This document shows, in pieces, positions 1-7,929 of a stretch of 17,945 bases of DNA (its first letter is position 1; each line of letters begins with the position of its first letter). This stretch comes from Pseudomonadota bacterium (GTDB lineage: Bacteria > Pseudomonadota > Gammaproteobacteria > Burkholderiales > Burkholderiaceae_D): positions 1 to 17,945 of the forward strand of contig JAEXJM010000049.1 in assembly GCA_023449275.1 (NCBI GenBank), read 5' to 3'. The translations under genes and the position numbers were made by a program. Below the pieces are notes generated by a model. The model was given only the letters and a program-made list of their open reading frames with translations, was not told the DNA's origin and did no database searches.

Positions 1-1728
1 CACCGACAACAGACAGTTTGCATCAGGAGGAAGATAAACACGGCTGATGTCGGCTTTCTTGTTCATGACCAGATCGATGAACCCCGGATTCTGGTGAGAC
101 AGGCCATTGTGGTCCTGACGCCAGACATGAGAAGTCAGCAGATAATTCAGCGATGCGATCGGACGACGCCATGGGATATGGCGAGTCACTTCCAGCCACT
201 TCGCATGCTGGTTGTACATTGAGTCAACCACATGAATGAATGCCTCATAGCAAGGGAAGAAACCATGACGACCTGTCAGCAGATAGCCCTCCAGCCAGCC
301 TTCGCACTGATGTTCCGAGAGCATTTCCACGACACGACCGGTATGGGCGACCTTGTCGTCAGTCGGTTTGATCTCGTCCATAGAGACCCTGTTGGTCACT
401 TCAAAAACAGCGCCCCAGCGGTTGGATGATGTTTCATCCGGACAGAAAATGCGGAAGTTCTTGGCTTCCTCATTCAGCGAAATCACGTCACGGATCATAT
501 TGCCCTGAACGCGGGTACTTTCAGCCACAACGACACCCGGCGAAGGAACATCGACCGCATATTTCCTGAAATCCGGCATGCGCAATTCACGCAACAGGAT
601 ACCGCCATTGGCATGAGGGTTCGCACCCATTCTGCGCAGTCCTTTCGGTGCCAGTTCAGCCAGTTCCGGAATCAACCGGCCGGTTTCATCAAACAATTCA
701 TGAGGCTTGTAGCTCAAAAGCCACTTGTTCAGAATTTCAAGATGAGCCGGGTTGGTTTTGACTTCACTGACCGGAACCTGATGTGCACGGAAGGTACCTT
801 CTATTTGCTGGCCATCCACGTCCTGCGGCCCTGTCCATCCTTTCGGACTGCGCAAGACAATCATTGGCCATTGCGGACGCTCCCTGAAACCGTTCTTGCG
901 TGCATCTTCCTGAATTTTCCTGATTTTTTCGATGACAATATCCATTGTCTCCGCCATCTTCTGATGCATGAAGAATGGATCGGAACCTTCTACATAGAAA
1001 GGTTCATAACCGTAACCGCGCATCAGCTCATCCAGCTCTTTCGGTGGAATACGGCCCAGAACGGTCGGGCCGGCGATCTTCGCATCATTCAAATGCAGAA
1101 TCGGCAAAACAGCGCCATCATATTCAGGATTGATGAATTTGTTGGAATGCCAGCCTGTGGCCAGTGGTCCTGTTTCCGCTTCTCCGTCACCGACCACACA
1201 GGTCACGATCAGATCGGGATTGTCGAAAGCCGCGCCGAACGCATGTGACAGGGAATATCCGAGTTCACCGCCTTCATTGATCGAGCCTGGCGTTTCCGCG
1301 GCGGTATGGCTTGGAATACCCCCCGGGAAAGAAAACTGGGTAAACAGCTTCTTCATCCCTTCTTCATCTTCGGAAATGTTCGGGTAAAACTCGCTGTACG
1401 TTCCCTCAAGATACGTATTGGCGACCAGTGCCGGGCCGCCATGTCCGGGCCCGGTCACGAAAATCATGTCCAGATCGTATTTCTTGATCACACGAATCAT
1501 ATGGACATAGATAAAATTCAGACCCGGTGTCGTACCCCAGTGTCCCAGCAACCGTGGTTTGATATCGTCGGGTTTTAAAGGCTCACGCAACAATGGATTG
1601 TTGAACAAATAAATCTGACCGACGGACAAGTAGTTGGCTGCACTGAAATAGGCATTCATTTTATGCAGCATGTCATCAGACAAAGGCCCGCTGTTCTTTT
1701 TCTGATCATGTATTCCCGCTTTACCCAT
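1..1728 (-). CDS. xfp: Phosphoketolase (xylulose-5-P/fructose-6-P), 5' part
   Basis: Thiamine-diphosphate enzyme that splits xylulose 5-phosphate (and often fructose 6-phosphate) with phosphate into acetyl phosphate plus a shorter sugar phosphate; cytosolic. I read this frame directly from the reverse strand; it stays open for 576 codons to base 1, so roughly the last quarter of a typical ~790-residue enzyme is missing from the window. Visible family motifs include GHWGTTPGLNFIYVH (residues ~62-76), GPGHGGP (~93-99), EGGELGYSLSHAFGAAF (~152-168) and the cofactor signature GDGEAETGPLA (~180-190). Two in-frame ATGs exist at 1734 and 1728; AGGA lies about 7 bases before the second but only about 1 base before the first, so 1728 is preferred. 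The gene follows glmU on the same strand after 275 bases containing structured repeats, so it may have its own control. The family assignment is secure; substrate preference cannot be told. Confidence 0.95.
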   Translation of the reverse strand, partial: MGKAGIHDQKKNSGPLSDDMLHKMNAYFSAANYLSVGQIYLFNNPLLREPLKPDDIKPRLLGHWGTTPGLNFIYVHMIRVIKKYDLDMIFVTGPGHGGPALVANTYLEGTYSEFYPNISEDEEGMKKLFTQFSFPGGIPSHTAAETPGSINEGGELGYSLSHAFGAAFDNPDLIVTCVVGDGEAETGPLATGWHSNKFINPEYDGAVLPILHLNDAKIAGPTVLGRIPPKELDELMRGYGYEPFYVEGSDPFFMHQKMAETMDIVIEKIRKIQEDARKNGFRERPQWPMIVLRSPKGWTGPQDVDGQQIEGTFRAHQVPVSEVKTNPAHLEILNKWLLSYKPHELFDETGRLIPELAELAPKGLRRMGANPHANGGILLRELRMPDFRKYAVDVPSPGVVVAESTRVQGNMIRDVISLNEEAKNFRIFCPDETSSNRWGAVFEVTNRVSMDEIKPTDDKVAHTGRVVEMLSEHQCEGWLEGYLLTGRHGFFPCYEAFIHVVDSMYNQHAKWLEVTRHIPWRRPIASLNYLLTSHVWRQDHNGLSHQNPGFIDLVMNKKADISRVYLPPDANCLLSV

Positions 1729-1832
1729 ATTCATTTCCTTTCTATTCTTTCGAATTCAGCCTGCCAAATGCGACAAGATCCAAATGACAATTTTTAGGTA
1801 AGTGCACGTCTATTCTTCATAAAATAAAAGAA

Positions 1833-1953
1833 CCTTGCCATCTGTAAGGCCTGGCAAAATTTTTTACTCGAATAGGGGAAAACTCTCTTTGACTGGCAAA
1901 GACAGCCTCATCAACAATATAACAGGAAAATCCCCGATATTGCACTTTGCCAG
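1833..1953 (-). promoter_or_regulatory. Competing inverted repeats in the glmU-xfp gap (candidate xfp leader)
   Basis: Read on the minus strand in transcription order there are four arms: A, CTGGCAAAG (1953-1945); B, CTTTGCCAG (1901-1893); C, TTTTGCCA (1859-1852); D, TGGCAAGG (1840-1833). A and B are a perfect 9-bp inverted repeat, with a nested perfect 6-bp pair CAATAT/ATATTG inside (1942-1937 with 1920-1915). C and D form 6 Watson-Crick plus 2 G-U pairs around an 11-base loop and are followed by the T-rich TTCTTTTATTTT, which looks like a weak terminator. Because B and C share the same core, A could pair with either, so A:B + C:D and A:C are alternatives. This is seen in the sequence; a role as an attenuator or ligand-sensing leader of xfp, or simply as 3'-end structure of glmU mRNA, is inference. 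I do not recognise a known riboswitch class. Confidence 0.4.
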
Positions 1954-2003
1954 CATCAAGTTTTGTAAAACTGCGATTGATCAATTTTTGAAGTGAAAAG
2001 ACC

Positions 2004-3362
2004 TTACTTTTTTTCTTTTTCCGGTCTTTTCCAGTCATTTATCGTCGTCTGTTTCGCACGTGAAACCGTCAGTGAACCGGCCGGAACGTCTTTGGTCAGG
2101 GTTGTACCTGCCCCGACAGTCGCGCTACGGCCCACTTTGACCGGTGCAACCAGTTCACAATTCGTTCCGATAAAGGCATCGTCCTCAATCACTGTCCGGT
2201 GCTTGTTCGCCCCATCGTAATTACAGGTAATGGCACCCGCGCCGATATTCACACGACTTCCAACAGTCGAATCCCCGACATAGGCGAGATGGTTCGCCTT
2301 GCTCCGTGCGGCGATCAGGCTATTCTTTATCTCGACGAAATTTCCGATATGGACTTCTTCACCCAGTTGGGCTCCCGGCCTCAAACGGGCGTACGGTCCG
2401 ATCAGGGAAGCGGCACCGATTTTTGCACCTTCAAGATGACAGAAAGGCCGGACTTCGGCATTTTTTTCTATTTCGCAATCCCGGATGACACAATTCGCAC
2501 CGATCGACACACCATCCGCCAGAACGACATTTCCCTCGAAAACACAGTTCACATCAATAAACACATCCCGGCCACATGTCAGGGAACCACGTATATCGAT
2601 ACGACTGGAATCGGCAAGCCCCACGCCCATATCCAGCAATTCATCAGCCATATTCTTCTGGTAAATCCTTTCCAGAACCGCAAGCTGCTTCTTGCTGTTG
2701 ACCCCGAGCGTTTCCCAGATCGCATCAGGCTGTGCTGAAGTCACTTCAATCCGTTCGGCAACGGCTTTGCCCACGATATCCGTCAGGTAATACTCTCCCT
2801 GTACATTGTCATTGGAAAGGGAAGACAACCAGCGTTTCAATGGAACCGTCGGAATTACCATGATTCCGGTATTGATCTCGTTGACGGCAAGTTCTTCCTG
2901 ATTGCCATCCTTTTGTTCGACAATCCGTTTGATATGGCCATTCTCACGAATGATCCTGCCATAGCCCGTCGGATCGTCCAGGTCAGCCGTGAGAATACCC
3001 AGTCTGTCCGCTCCGGCAACCTGAACCAGACGGGACAATGAAGTACAACCGATCAAAGGCACATCACCGTATAAAACCAGCGTGGGCATGGATTCATCCA
3101 GAAGAGGGACGGCCTGCATGACGGCATGTCCGGTTCCGAGCTGCGGAGACTGCCTGACAAACACCAGATCACTTCCCTTTATTTTCTCCTGTACCTGCTC
3201 GCCTCCATGACCATAAACGACAATCAGTTTGCCCGGATTCAGGGAACGGGCCGTATCCAGCACATGTGACAGGAGAGGCTTTCCAGCCAAAGCATGCAGT
3301 ACCTTGGGCAAATCCGAATTCATGCGTTTGCCCATACCGGCAGCCAGAATAACAATATTCAT
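2004..3362 (-). CDS. glmU: Bifunctional GlmU, UDP-GlcNAc synthesis
   Basis: Makes UDP-N-acetylglucosamine for peptidoglycan and lipopolysaccharide: the C-terminal domain acetylates glucosamine 1-phosphate with acetyl-CoA and the N-terminal domain adds UMP from UTP. The 452-residue protein (E. coli 456) begins with the nucleotidyltransferase motif LAAGMGKRM followed by LPKVL, and has LYGDVPL and DDPTGYGRI in the first domain. The second half is a hexapeptide-repeat left-handed beta helix containing GNFVEIKN, HLAYVGD and the highly conserved NIGAGAITCNYDGANKHRT. The open frame extends 21 codons further upstream (to 3425), but the start at 3362 aligns with family N-termini. No good ribosome-binding site precedes it. 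It lies 62 bases after the asparaginase-like gene, on the same strand, and is probably co-transcribed with it. The usual partner glmS is not next to it in this window. Confidence 0.96.
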   Translation of the reverse strand: MNIVILAAGMGKRMNSDLPKVLHALAGKPLLSHVLDTARSLNPGKLIVVYGHGGEQVQEKIKGSDLVFVRQSPQLGTGHAVMQAVPLLDESMPTLVLYGDVPLIGCTSLSRLVQVAGADRLGILTADLDDPTGYGRIIRENGHIKRIVEQKDGNQEELAVNEINTGIMVIPTVPLKRWLSSLSNDNVQGEYYLTDIVGKAVAERIEVTSAQPDAIWETLGVNSKKQLAVLERIYQKNMADELLDMGVGLADSSRIDIRGSLTCGRDVFIDVNCVFEGNVVLADGVSIGANCVIRDCEIEKNAEVRPFCHLEGAKIGAASLIGPYARLRPGAQLGEEVHIGNFVEIKNSLIAARSKANHLAYVGDSTVGSRVNIGAGAITCNYDGANKHRTVIEDDAFIGTNCELVAPVKVGRSATVGAGTTLTKDVPAGSLTVSRAKQTTINDWKRPEKEKK

Positions 3363-3424
3363 GAGATCAATAGCTTTAAAAGTTGAATGAATGAACACGA
3401 AACCGGCATGGACCGGCGTCAACA

Positions 3425-3913
3425 CTATGATACCGCTTCGAATACCCCGATACGACGGTTTTTCGTCACCTTATCCCATTTGAAAATCTGTCCGTTCATC
3501 AGAATATATACGCCGACAGGCAGCAACTGGATAGCACCGACGGCAAAACCGAGATTGAAAAAAGCATCGGAACGGTCGAATTCATAGGGAATCATGGCTC
3601 CGGTCAGGACAATGGTTTTGTTCAGGCAGGCCTTTCCCAGCACCGCCGCCGTATCCTGCATTGTATCCGTTCCATGCACAATGACGATCCGGTCTGATGA
3701 GGCATTCAGACAGGATTCAAGGACATGCAAACGATCACTTTCCTTCATATCCAGTGAATCCAGCATCGACACTTCCTCAAACGTGTACGACGCCGATACC
3801 CGTGCCCGTTCCATCATGGCCGGAATGTGACTCGACTCGAAAACAAGCTCCCCGCTGATTTCGTCATAATGTTTTTCAAAAGTTCCGCCTGTGGCAATGA
3901 TATGCAAGCTCAT
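3425..3913 (-). CDS. Single-domain asparaginase-like protein
   Basis: This 162-residue protein matches only the N-terminal domain of type I/II L-asparaginases (normally ~330 residues). All three catalytic landmarks are visible: the nucleophile threonine in ATGGTF (Thr11), the Thr82-Asp83 pair in HGTDTM, and a lysine in VTKN (Lys151), plus the LTGAM segment at ~103-107. What is absent is the whole C-terminal domain, which in classical enzymes shapes the substrate pocket of the neighbouring subunit. The clean stop and intact frame argue for a real short family rather than a recent truncation; short asparaginase-domain proteins are known in beta-proteobacteria, with unproven function. It starts only 9 bases after the stop of the 241-residue gene, with no strong ribosome-binding site, suggesting translational coupling. 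Amide hydrolysis is plausible; the substrate is unknown. Confidence 0.85.
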   Translation of the reverse strand: MSLHIIATGGTFEKHYDEISGELVFESSHIPAMMERARVSASYTFEEVSMLDSLDMKESDRLHVLESCLNASSDRIVIVHGTDTMQDTAAVLGKACLNKTIVLTGAMIPYEFDRSDAFFNLGFAVGAIQLLPVGVYILMNGQIFKWDKVTKNRRIGVFEAVS

Positions 3914-3922
3914 ATTGATTTG

Positions 3923-4648
3923 TCAGAAATAGCAGAAATGGCGGTGAGTCGGGTTGACATAGTGAAGTTTGCTCCATCCCGGAGGACATGGAAGAGACGG
4001 CCCATCGTAATCGGCAACCCCCTGCCTGACTGGATAAACCGGCAACACATTTGAAACAGAACCATCCGGATTCAGTCTTTTTTCAAGACTGTACATGTAA
4101 TCGGGAAGCAACACCTTGCCAACTCGCCTGAACCACTCTGCGTGTTCCTCATCTTCGCCCAGAGCATTTGCAAGTCCTTCCGGGTCGAATTTGGCAAGTG
4201 CATCGATCAGTTCATCCGCCGTTGCGCCCGGTGAATCCCCCCACCCCATGACAGGATTGAAAATATAATCCGCGCCTGAGCCGTACCAGCCTTCCCGCCA
4301 TGGCCTTTGCAGCCATGTCCGGCATCCTGTGAAAAGATGCCATCTCCAGTGCATTCCGGAATCCTTCGGCCATGAATACAGATAAAGACGCTGGTATCCG
4401 GCACTATGCAGTTTCAAGACCATTTCCATCAGACGGGCATGAGGCATACGGTCCGGAGGGGAAAGACGGAAAAGAATCGGCTCGCCATCGGCATGCTGGA
4501 CTTCATCCGTGGACAAATTCAGGTCCAGACAACGCTGTTCATTTCCAAAACGGGCCGATACCCAACCCGTCAGCAAATTGACCGCCGTCAGCACACCGTA
4601 ACCACGGTAGCGATGAAAAATAACAGTTCCTGGAGCAATCGGTTTCAT
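3923..4648 (-). CDS. Uncharacterised Trp-rich conserved protein, 241 aa
   Basis: I do not recognise a named family. The N-terminus (residues ~5-45, from PGTVIFHRYRGYGVL to QRCLDLNLS) looks like a small beta-barrel of the kind seen in UvrD-C-terminal or CarD/Tudor-like modules, with a basic aromatic patch. Residues ~90-135 are very rich in tryptophan, tyrosine and histidine (SGMHWRWHLFTGCRTWLQR, REGWYGSGADYIFNPVMGW). Residues 140-170 are acidic. The C-terminus is rich in proline and aromatic residues and ends HRHFCYF. No signal peptide or membrane helix is evident. It sits between a YlqF-type GTPase gene and the asparaginase-like gene on the same strand, 57 bases after the former. There is no ribosome-binding site, and a perfect TATAAT ends 7 bases before the ATG. 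Position and open frame make it a genuine gene; function cannot be assigned. Confidence 0.8.
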   Translation of the reverse strand: MKPIAPGTVIFHRYRGYGVLTAVNLLTGWVSARFGNEQRCLDLNLSTDEVQHADGEPILFRLSPPDRMPHARLMEMVLKLHSAGYQRLYLYSWPKDSGMHWRWHLFTGCRTWLQRPWREGWYGSGADYIFNPVMGWGDSPGATADELIDALAKFDPEGLANALGEDEEHAEWFRRVGKVLLPDYMYSLEKRLNPDGSVSNVLPVYPVRQGVADYDGPSLPCPPGWSKLHYVNPTHRHFCYF

Positions 4649-4655
4649 TCAAATA

Positions 4656-4661
4656 ATTATA
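4656..4661 (-). promoter_or_regulatory. Candidate -10 box for a leaderless transcript
   Basis: A perfect TATAAT on the minus strand lies exactly 7 bases upstream of the ATG at 4648, so transcription would be expected to begin at or next to that ATG. The gene has no Shine-Dalgarno-like sequence, which fits leaderless translation. No convincing -35 element is found at 16-18 bases upstream, so the match may be chance in an AT-rich spacer. Confidence 0.3.
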
Positions 4662-4705
4662 AGCTCAATACTTGCCAAAACAGTCACGCGCAAAAACGGC
4701 CGGAT

Positions 4706-5602
4706 TCATTCTTTCTTTTCCTCCGGCCCTGTTTGCCGAACCTTCACGGATTCCAGCATGTCTTTTCTGCTTTGCGGTGTTTCCAGGCTGATCCGCCCGA
4801 TCGCGCCGGAACGGTAATCCTGCAGGAAAGAATGAGCGCCTTTTTCCACATCCAGTTCACCGCCCTTCAATTTGAATCCACGTTTTCTCGCCACCCCTTC
4901 GACAACGCCATAACCGTCCAGTTCACCGACAGCCATGCCATATCGCGCCTTGAGGAACTGTGGATATCGTTTGAGCAAAACATCCCCCAGAAAAGCGGCG
5001 ACTTCATCCTCGATCAGGGCATTTACCCCGACGGCATGACTGGCAGCCAGCATGTAACCGTCAGCCGGATACATGATTTTTGGCCATAGCAAACCCGGCG
5101 TATCCGTCAAAACCATGTTTTTGTTCAGATAAAGCCGCTGCTGTGTTTTCGTGACAGCCGGTTCATCGCCGACAGCGGCGACACGCCGTTTCAAAAGCAT
5201 ATTCATCAGAGTTGATTTCCCGACATTCGGAATCCCCATGATCATTATTCGGACCGGTTTTCCCGGGCCAGACCGATGGGGCACGATTCCTTGGCAGATA
5301 CCCGGGATTTTCGCCACCTCCGCAGGATTCCGGCAGGAAAGAGCAATCGCATTGACACCCGGCTGGCGATTATAAAAGTCAATCCACTCTTTTGTTGCAA
5401 CCGGATCGGCCAAATCACTCTTGTTCAGAATCTTCAGGCATGGACGTTGCCGATGAAGCCGGAGTTCCTCGACCATCGGATTACTGCTGGCACCCGGAAG
5501 TCTTCCATCAAGGACTTCGATCACCAGATCGGTCGTTTCCATTGTTTCCGCCGCTTTTTTTCTCGCGGCATTCATATGCCCCGGAAACCATTGAATTGCC
5601 AT
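4706..5602 (-). CDS. ylqF: YlqF/RbgA-family ribosome-assembly GTPase
   Basis: Circularly permuted GTPase of the YlqF/RbgA family; characterised members act late in large-ribosomal-subunit assembly. The permutation is visible: G4 motif NKSD (residues 60-63) precedes the P-loop GIPNVGKST (123-131), which precedes the G3 motif DTPG (167-170). The N-terminal WFPGHM box and the following DLVIEVLDGRLP are typical of this family. The C-terminal ~100 residues form the expected RNA-binding helical region, ending in a charged tail (GPEEKKE). The frame can also be opened from a TTG at 5617, which overlaps the stop of the preceding gene, but MAIQWFPGHM at 5602 matches the family and has GAGG 9 bases upstream. 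It lies 11 bases after the deacetylase stop, so the two are surely one transcript. Length is 298 residues, slightly longer than Bacillus RbgA. Confidence 0.93.
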   Translation of the reverse strand: MAIQWFPGHMNAARKKAAETMETTDLVIEVLDGRLPGASSNPMVEELRLHRQRPCLKILNKSDLADPVATKEWIDFYNRQPGVNAIALSCRNPAEVAKIPGICQGIVPHRSGPGKPVRIMIMGIPNVGKSTLMNMLLKRRVAAVGDEPAVTKTQQRLYLNKNMVLTDTPGLLWPKIMYPADGYMLAASHAVGVNALIEDEVAAFLGDVLLKRYPQFLKARYGMAVGELDGYGVVEGVARKRGFKLKGGELDVEKGAHSFLQDYRSGAIGRISLETPQSRKDMLESVKVRQTGPEEKKE

Positions 5603-5613
5603 TTCCCATATCC

Positions 5614-6540
5614 TCAATCGACTCGTGCCAGTGCCTTGACATGCGCAACAACACTATTTGCCAGCGCTTTCACGTTATAACCGCCTTCAGAGAAACTGAC
5701 GATACGATTATTGCTGTATTGTGCCGCGATATCCATTACCTGTTTCGTTATCCAGGCATAATCTTCCTCAACCAGATTCATGTCCCCCAAAGGATCATCC
5801 CTGTGTGCATCGAAACCGGCAGACATGAATATCATTTCCGGTTTATGTTTGTGCAATGCGGGGAGCCATTTCTCGGTAACGACCTGACGAATGACATCGC
5901 CACCGGTACCTTGTGGAACCATCACATTGACCATATTCGGCCGCTCTCTTTCATTGCCGCAGAATGGATACAGATATTGCTGGTAATAACTGACCATCAG
6001 CACACTGGGCTCATAGGAAAAAATATTTTCCGTCCCGTTTCCATGGTGAACATCGATATCGACGATAGCGACACTCTTCAGTCCATGAATCTTGATCGCC
6101 CTCATGGCGGCTATAGCCAGATTGTTGAAAACACAAAACCCCATCGCTTCCCCCATTGTCGAGTGATGACCGATGGGACGTTCAATACAGAAAGCATTTT
6201 CAATTTCACCCGCCAGAACCGCATCCGTAGCCGCAACCGCGGCACCCGTCGTCCTCAGGGCAGCCTGCCAGCTGTACTGGTTCAAAGGTGTTTCATCGAC
6301 ATAAGAATACTCTCCCGGGCCGGGAATGCCGTTTTTCACTTTGAGGATCATATCCTGTGTGTGAACCCGGCGGATATCCTCTTCAGTCGCTTCCGGAGAC
6401 AAACGGTATTCCAGAACACGATCCAGTCCTGTTTCCTTGAAAGCGTCCATGATCGCCTGCATTCGTGCGGGACTTTCCGGGTGGTTCGCTCCCATTTCAT
6501 GCAACTGGCAGACAGGGTGATAATAAAGGGCAGTAGTCAT
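5614..6540 (-). CDS. HDAC-superfamily deacetylase
   Basis: Zinc amidohydrolase of the arginase/deacetylase fold, of the bacterial class II histone-deacetylase-like type. Substrates in bacteria are acetylpolyamines, acetylated proteins or small acyl compounds; which applies here cannot be told. Landmarks in order: NHPESPAR (19-26), RPIGHHST with the two active-site histidines (His125, His126), GFCVFNNLAIAA (134-145), VDIDVHHGNGT with zinc ligands Asp163 and His165, SAGFDAHRDDPLG with zinc ligand Asp244, and EGGYN with catalytic tyrosine 288. RPIGHHS replaces the more common RPPGHHA. At 308 residues the length is normal. AGGA precedes the ATG by 4 to 5 bases. It is the first gene of the leftward cluster and is divergent from the transglycosylase gene, with 170 bases between them. 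Confidence 0.93.
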   Translation of the reverse strand: MTTALYYHPVCQLHEMGANHPESPARMQAIMDAFKETGLDRVLEYRLSPEATEEDIRRVHTQDMILKVKNGIPGPGEYSYVDETPLNQYSWQAALRTTGAAVAATDAVLAGEIENAFCIERPIGHHSTMGEAMGFCVFNNLAIAAMRAIKIHGLKSVAIVDIDVHHGNGTENIFSYEPSVLMVSYYQQYLYPFCGNERERPNMVNVMVPQGTGGDVIRQVVTEKWLPALHKHKPEMIFMSAGFDAHRDDPLGDMNLVEEDYAWITKQVMDIAAQYSNNRIVSFSEGGYNVKALANSVVAHVKALARVD

Positions 6541-6659
6541 AAATTCCTAAATCCTGAGATCGGTCAAGCGCTAAAAACGCCATGTCATGAGTATGCACAG
6601 ACTGTTGTGAACAATCCGTCGATACTATTTTCCATGAAAATTATTTTTCCGAAGTTGAT

Positions 6660-6687
6660 TTGCTCATCCCATAGCAATCGTTATACT
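6660..6687 (+). promoter_or_regulatory. Candidate sigma-70 promoter for the transglycosylase gene
   Basis: TTGCTC (6660-6665) and TATACT (6682-6687) are separated by 16 bases, and the predicted start of transcription near 6694 lies about 17 bases before the GTG start codon. Both boxes are good but imperfect matches to TTGACA/TATAAT; this rests only on inspection. Confidence 0.4.
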
Positions 6688-6710
6688 TTATTTTTTGATG
6701 GATTGATCCA

Positions 6711-7847
6711 GTGTTACACCTGATAGCGATAGTCAAGTACGGCAGAAAAGCCGCCGCCGTTCTCTTTTGTTCGATCCTGTTTTTGCCTATCTGTTTTACA
6801 CAGGCTTACGGAAAAGACTTCGACAAAGCCGTTCCGGCATGCGTCTACCCGCACGTCCGGGATCCCTCGGATGCAAACCCGGATGAATCATTTCCGATTG
6901 AACCGCCACTGGCAGACTTCATCGAACAGTTTTCATCAAAATACCATATCGATAAAAACCGGCTTTATTGCCTTTTCCGGAGAACAAACCTTAATCATAC
7001 CGCAATCAGGCTGATGAAACCCGCAACTTCTGGCAAAACCAGAAACTGGCAGACATACCGGCAAAGGATGATCGAACCGGTGCGCCTCGCTGCAGGAGCC
7101 CGTTTCTGGAACACTTATGAAAAATATCTCGACAAGGCTGAAAAAAAATACGGTGTTCCTGCCTATATTATCGTCGGAATCATCGGTATCGAAACCATTT
7201 ATGGAAAAGACACCGGACGCTTCCGTACACTCGATGCACTAACCACTCTGGCCTTTTACTATCCCGATACCCCGAACCGCGTTGCCCGCCAGGAATTTTT
7301 TCGCAAGGAACTTGAACAGTTTCTTCTGATGACGATACAAGAAAATACAGACCCGCTGAGTATTTACGGTTCCTATGCCGGTGCTATCGGCTGGCCGCAA
7401 TTCATGCCGGGCAGTATCCGGGCATATGCTGTCGACTTCGATGGAGATGGAAAGATTGATCTGGAAAATTCCCCCGTCGATGCCATCGGCAGCGTGGCGA
7501 ATTTCCTGAAACAGCACGGCTGGAAAACCGGCAAACCCGTCATCTTTCCCGCAGAGGCAGAAGCGGATTGCCCTCTGCCGGTTACCCTCTTCAATCAGGG
7601 CCTGAAAGCGACATATACCTTGAAAGAATTGAATGCCCAATGTATCTCAACGGACTCAAACACTACGGATGGCCTGCTTTACGGTCTGATCGATTTGCAG
7701 AATGGCCTCTATCCGACTGAATACCGAATTGGCACGGATAACTTTTTCGCCATCACCCGGTATAACCGAAGCTATTTTTATGCCATGTCCGTGATCGAAC
7801 TCGGCAGAAAGATTTTTCTGGAAAAATCAGGAAAATATTTCGAGTAA
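6711..7847 (+). CDS. mltB: Exported lytic murein transglycosylase B family
   Basis: Cuts the glycan strand of peptidoglycan between MurNAc and GlcNAc, forming a 1,6-anhydro end; acts in the periplasm. The 378-residue protein has an N-terminal signal sequence (basic KYGRK, then hydrophobic AVLFCSILFLPICF, likely cleavage after QAYG), an alpha domain with the catalytic glutamate in IGIETIYGKDTG (Glu161), the substrate-binding motif YAGAIGWPQFMP (~222-233), and an EF-hand-like DFDGDGKIDL loop (~242-251) followed by DAIGSVANFL, all diagnostic of MltB. E. coli MltB is a lipoprotein; the cysteine here (LPIC) does not make a proper lipobox, so a soluble periplasmic form is more likely. The best start is GTG at 6711; no in-frame ATG fits. 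It is divergent from the deacetylase operon. Related soluble forms (Slt35, SltB) exist, so the suffix is tentative. Confidence 0.92.
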   Translation: MLHLIAIVKYGRKAAAVLFCSILFLPICFTQAYGKDFDKAVPACVYPHVRDPSDANPDESFPIEPPLADFIEQFSSKYHIDKNRLYCLFRRTNLNHTAIRLMKPATSGKTRNWQTYRQRMIEPVRLAAGARFWNTYEKYLDKAEKKYGVPAYIIVGIIGIETIYGKDTGRFRTLDALTTLAFYYPDTPNRVARQEFFRKELEQFLLMTIQENTDPLSIYGSYAGAIGWPQFMPGSIRAYAVDFDGDGKIDLENSPVDAIGSVANFLKQHGWKTGKPVIFPAEAEADCPLPVTLFNQGLKATYTLKELNAQCISTDSNTTDGLLYGLIDLQNGLYPTEYRIGTDNFFAITRYNRSYFYAMSVIELGRKIFLEKSGKYFE

Positions 7848-7929
7848 TTTACAATTTATTACTTTCTCATCAACTTTCCGTCTTTATCTATAACTGTGAA
7901 AATTATAAAATTGCAAACCAGTTGAATTG

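Noticed and set aside
613..1248. Long plus-strand frame (211 codons) opposite the phosphoketolase gene
   Set aside because: Antisense shadow; the minus strand carries an uninterrupted phosphoketolase with its catalytic motifs.
1794..1820. Eight-codon minus-strand ORF (MKNRRALT) that could be a leader peptide of xfp
   Set aside because: No ribosome-binding site and no run of codons linked to the pathway; ORFs this short are expected by chance.
1817..2038. A 73-codon minus-strand frame spanning the end of glmU and the repeat region
   Set aside because: It starts inside glmU, its lysine-rich start is the A-rich glmU tail read in another frame, it has no ribosome-binding site, and the rest covers the inverted repeats.
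5392..6723. 443-codon plus-strand frame opposite the GTPase and deacetylase genes
   Set aside because: Shadow of two convincing minus-strand genes; the translated product has no recognisable domains.
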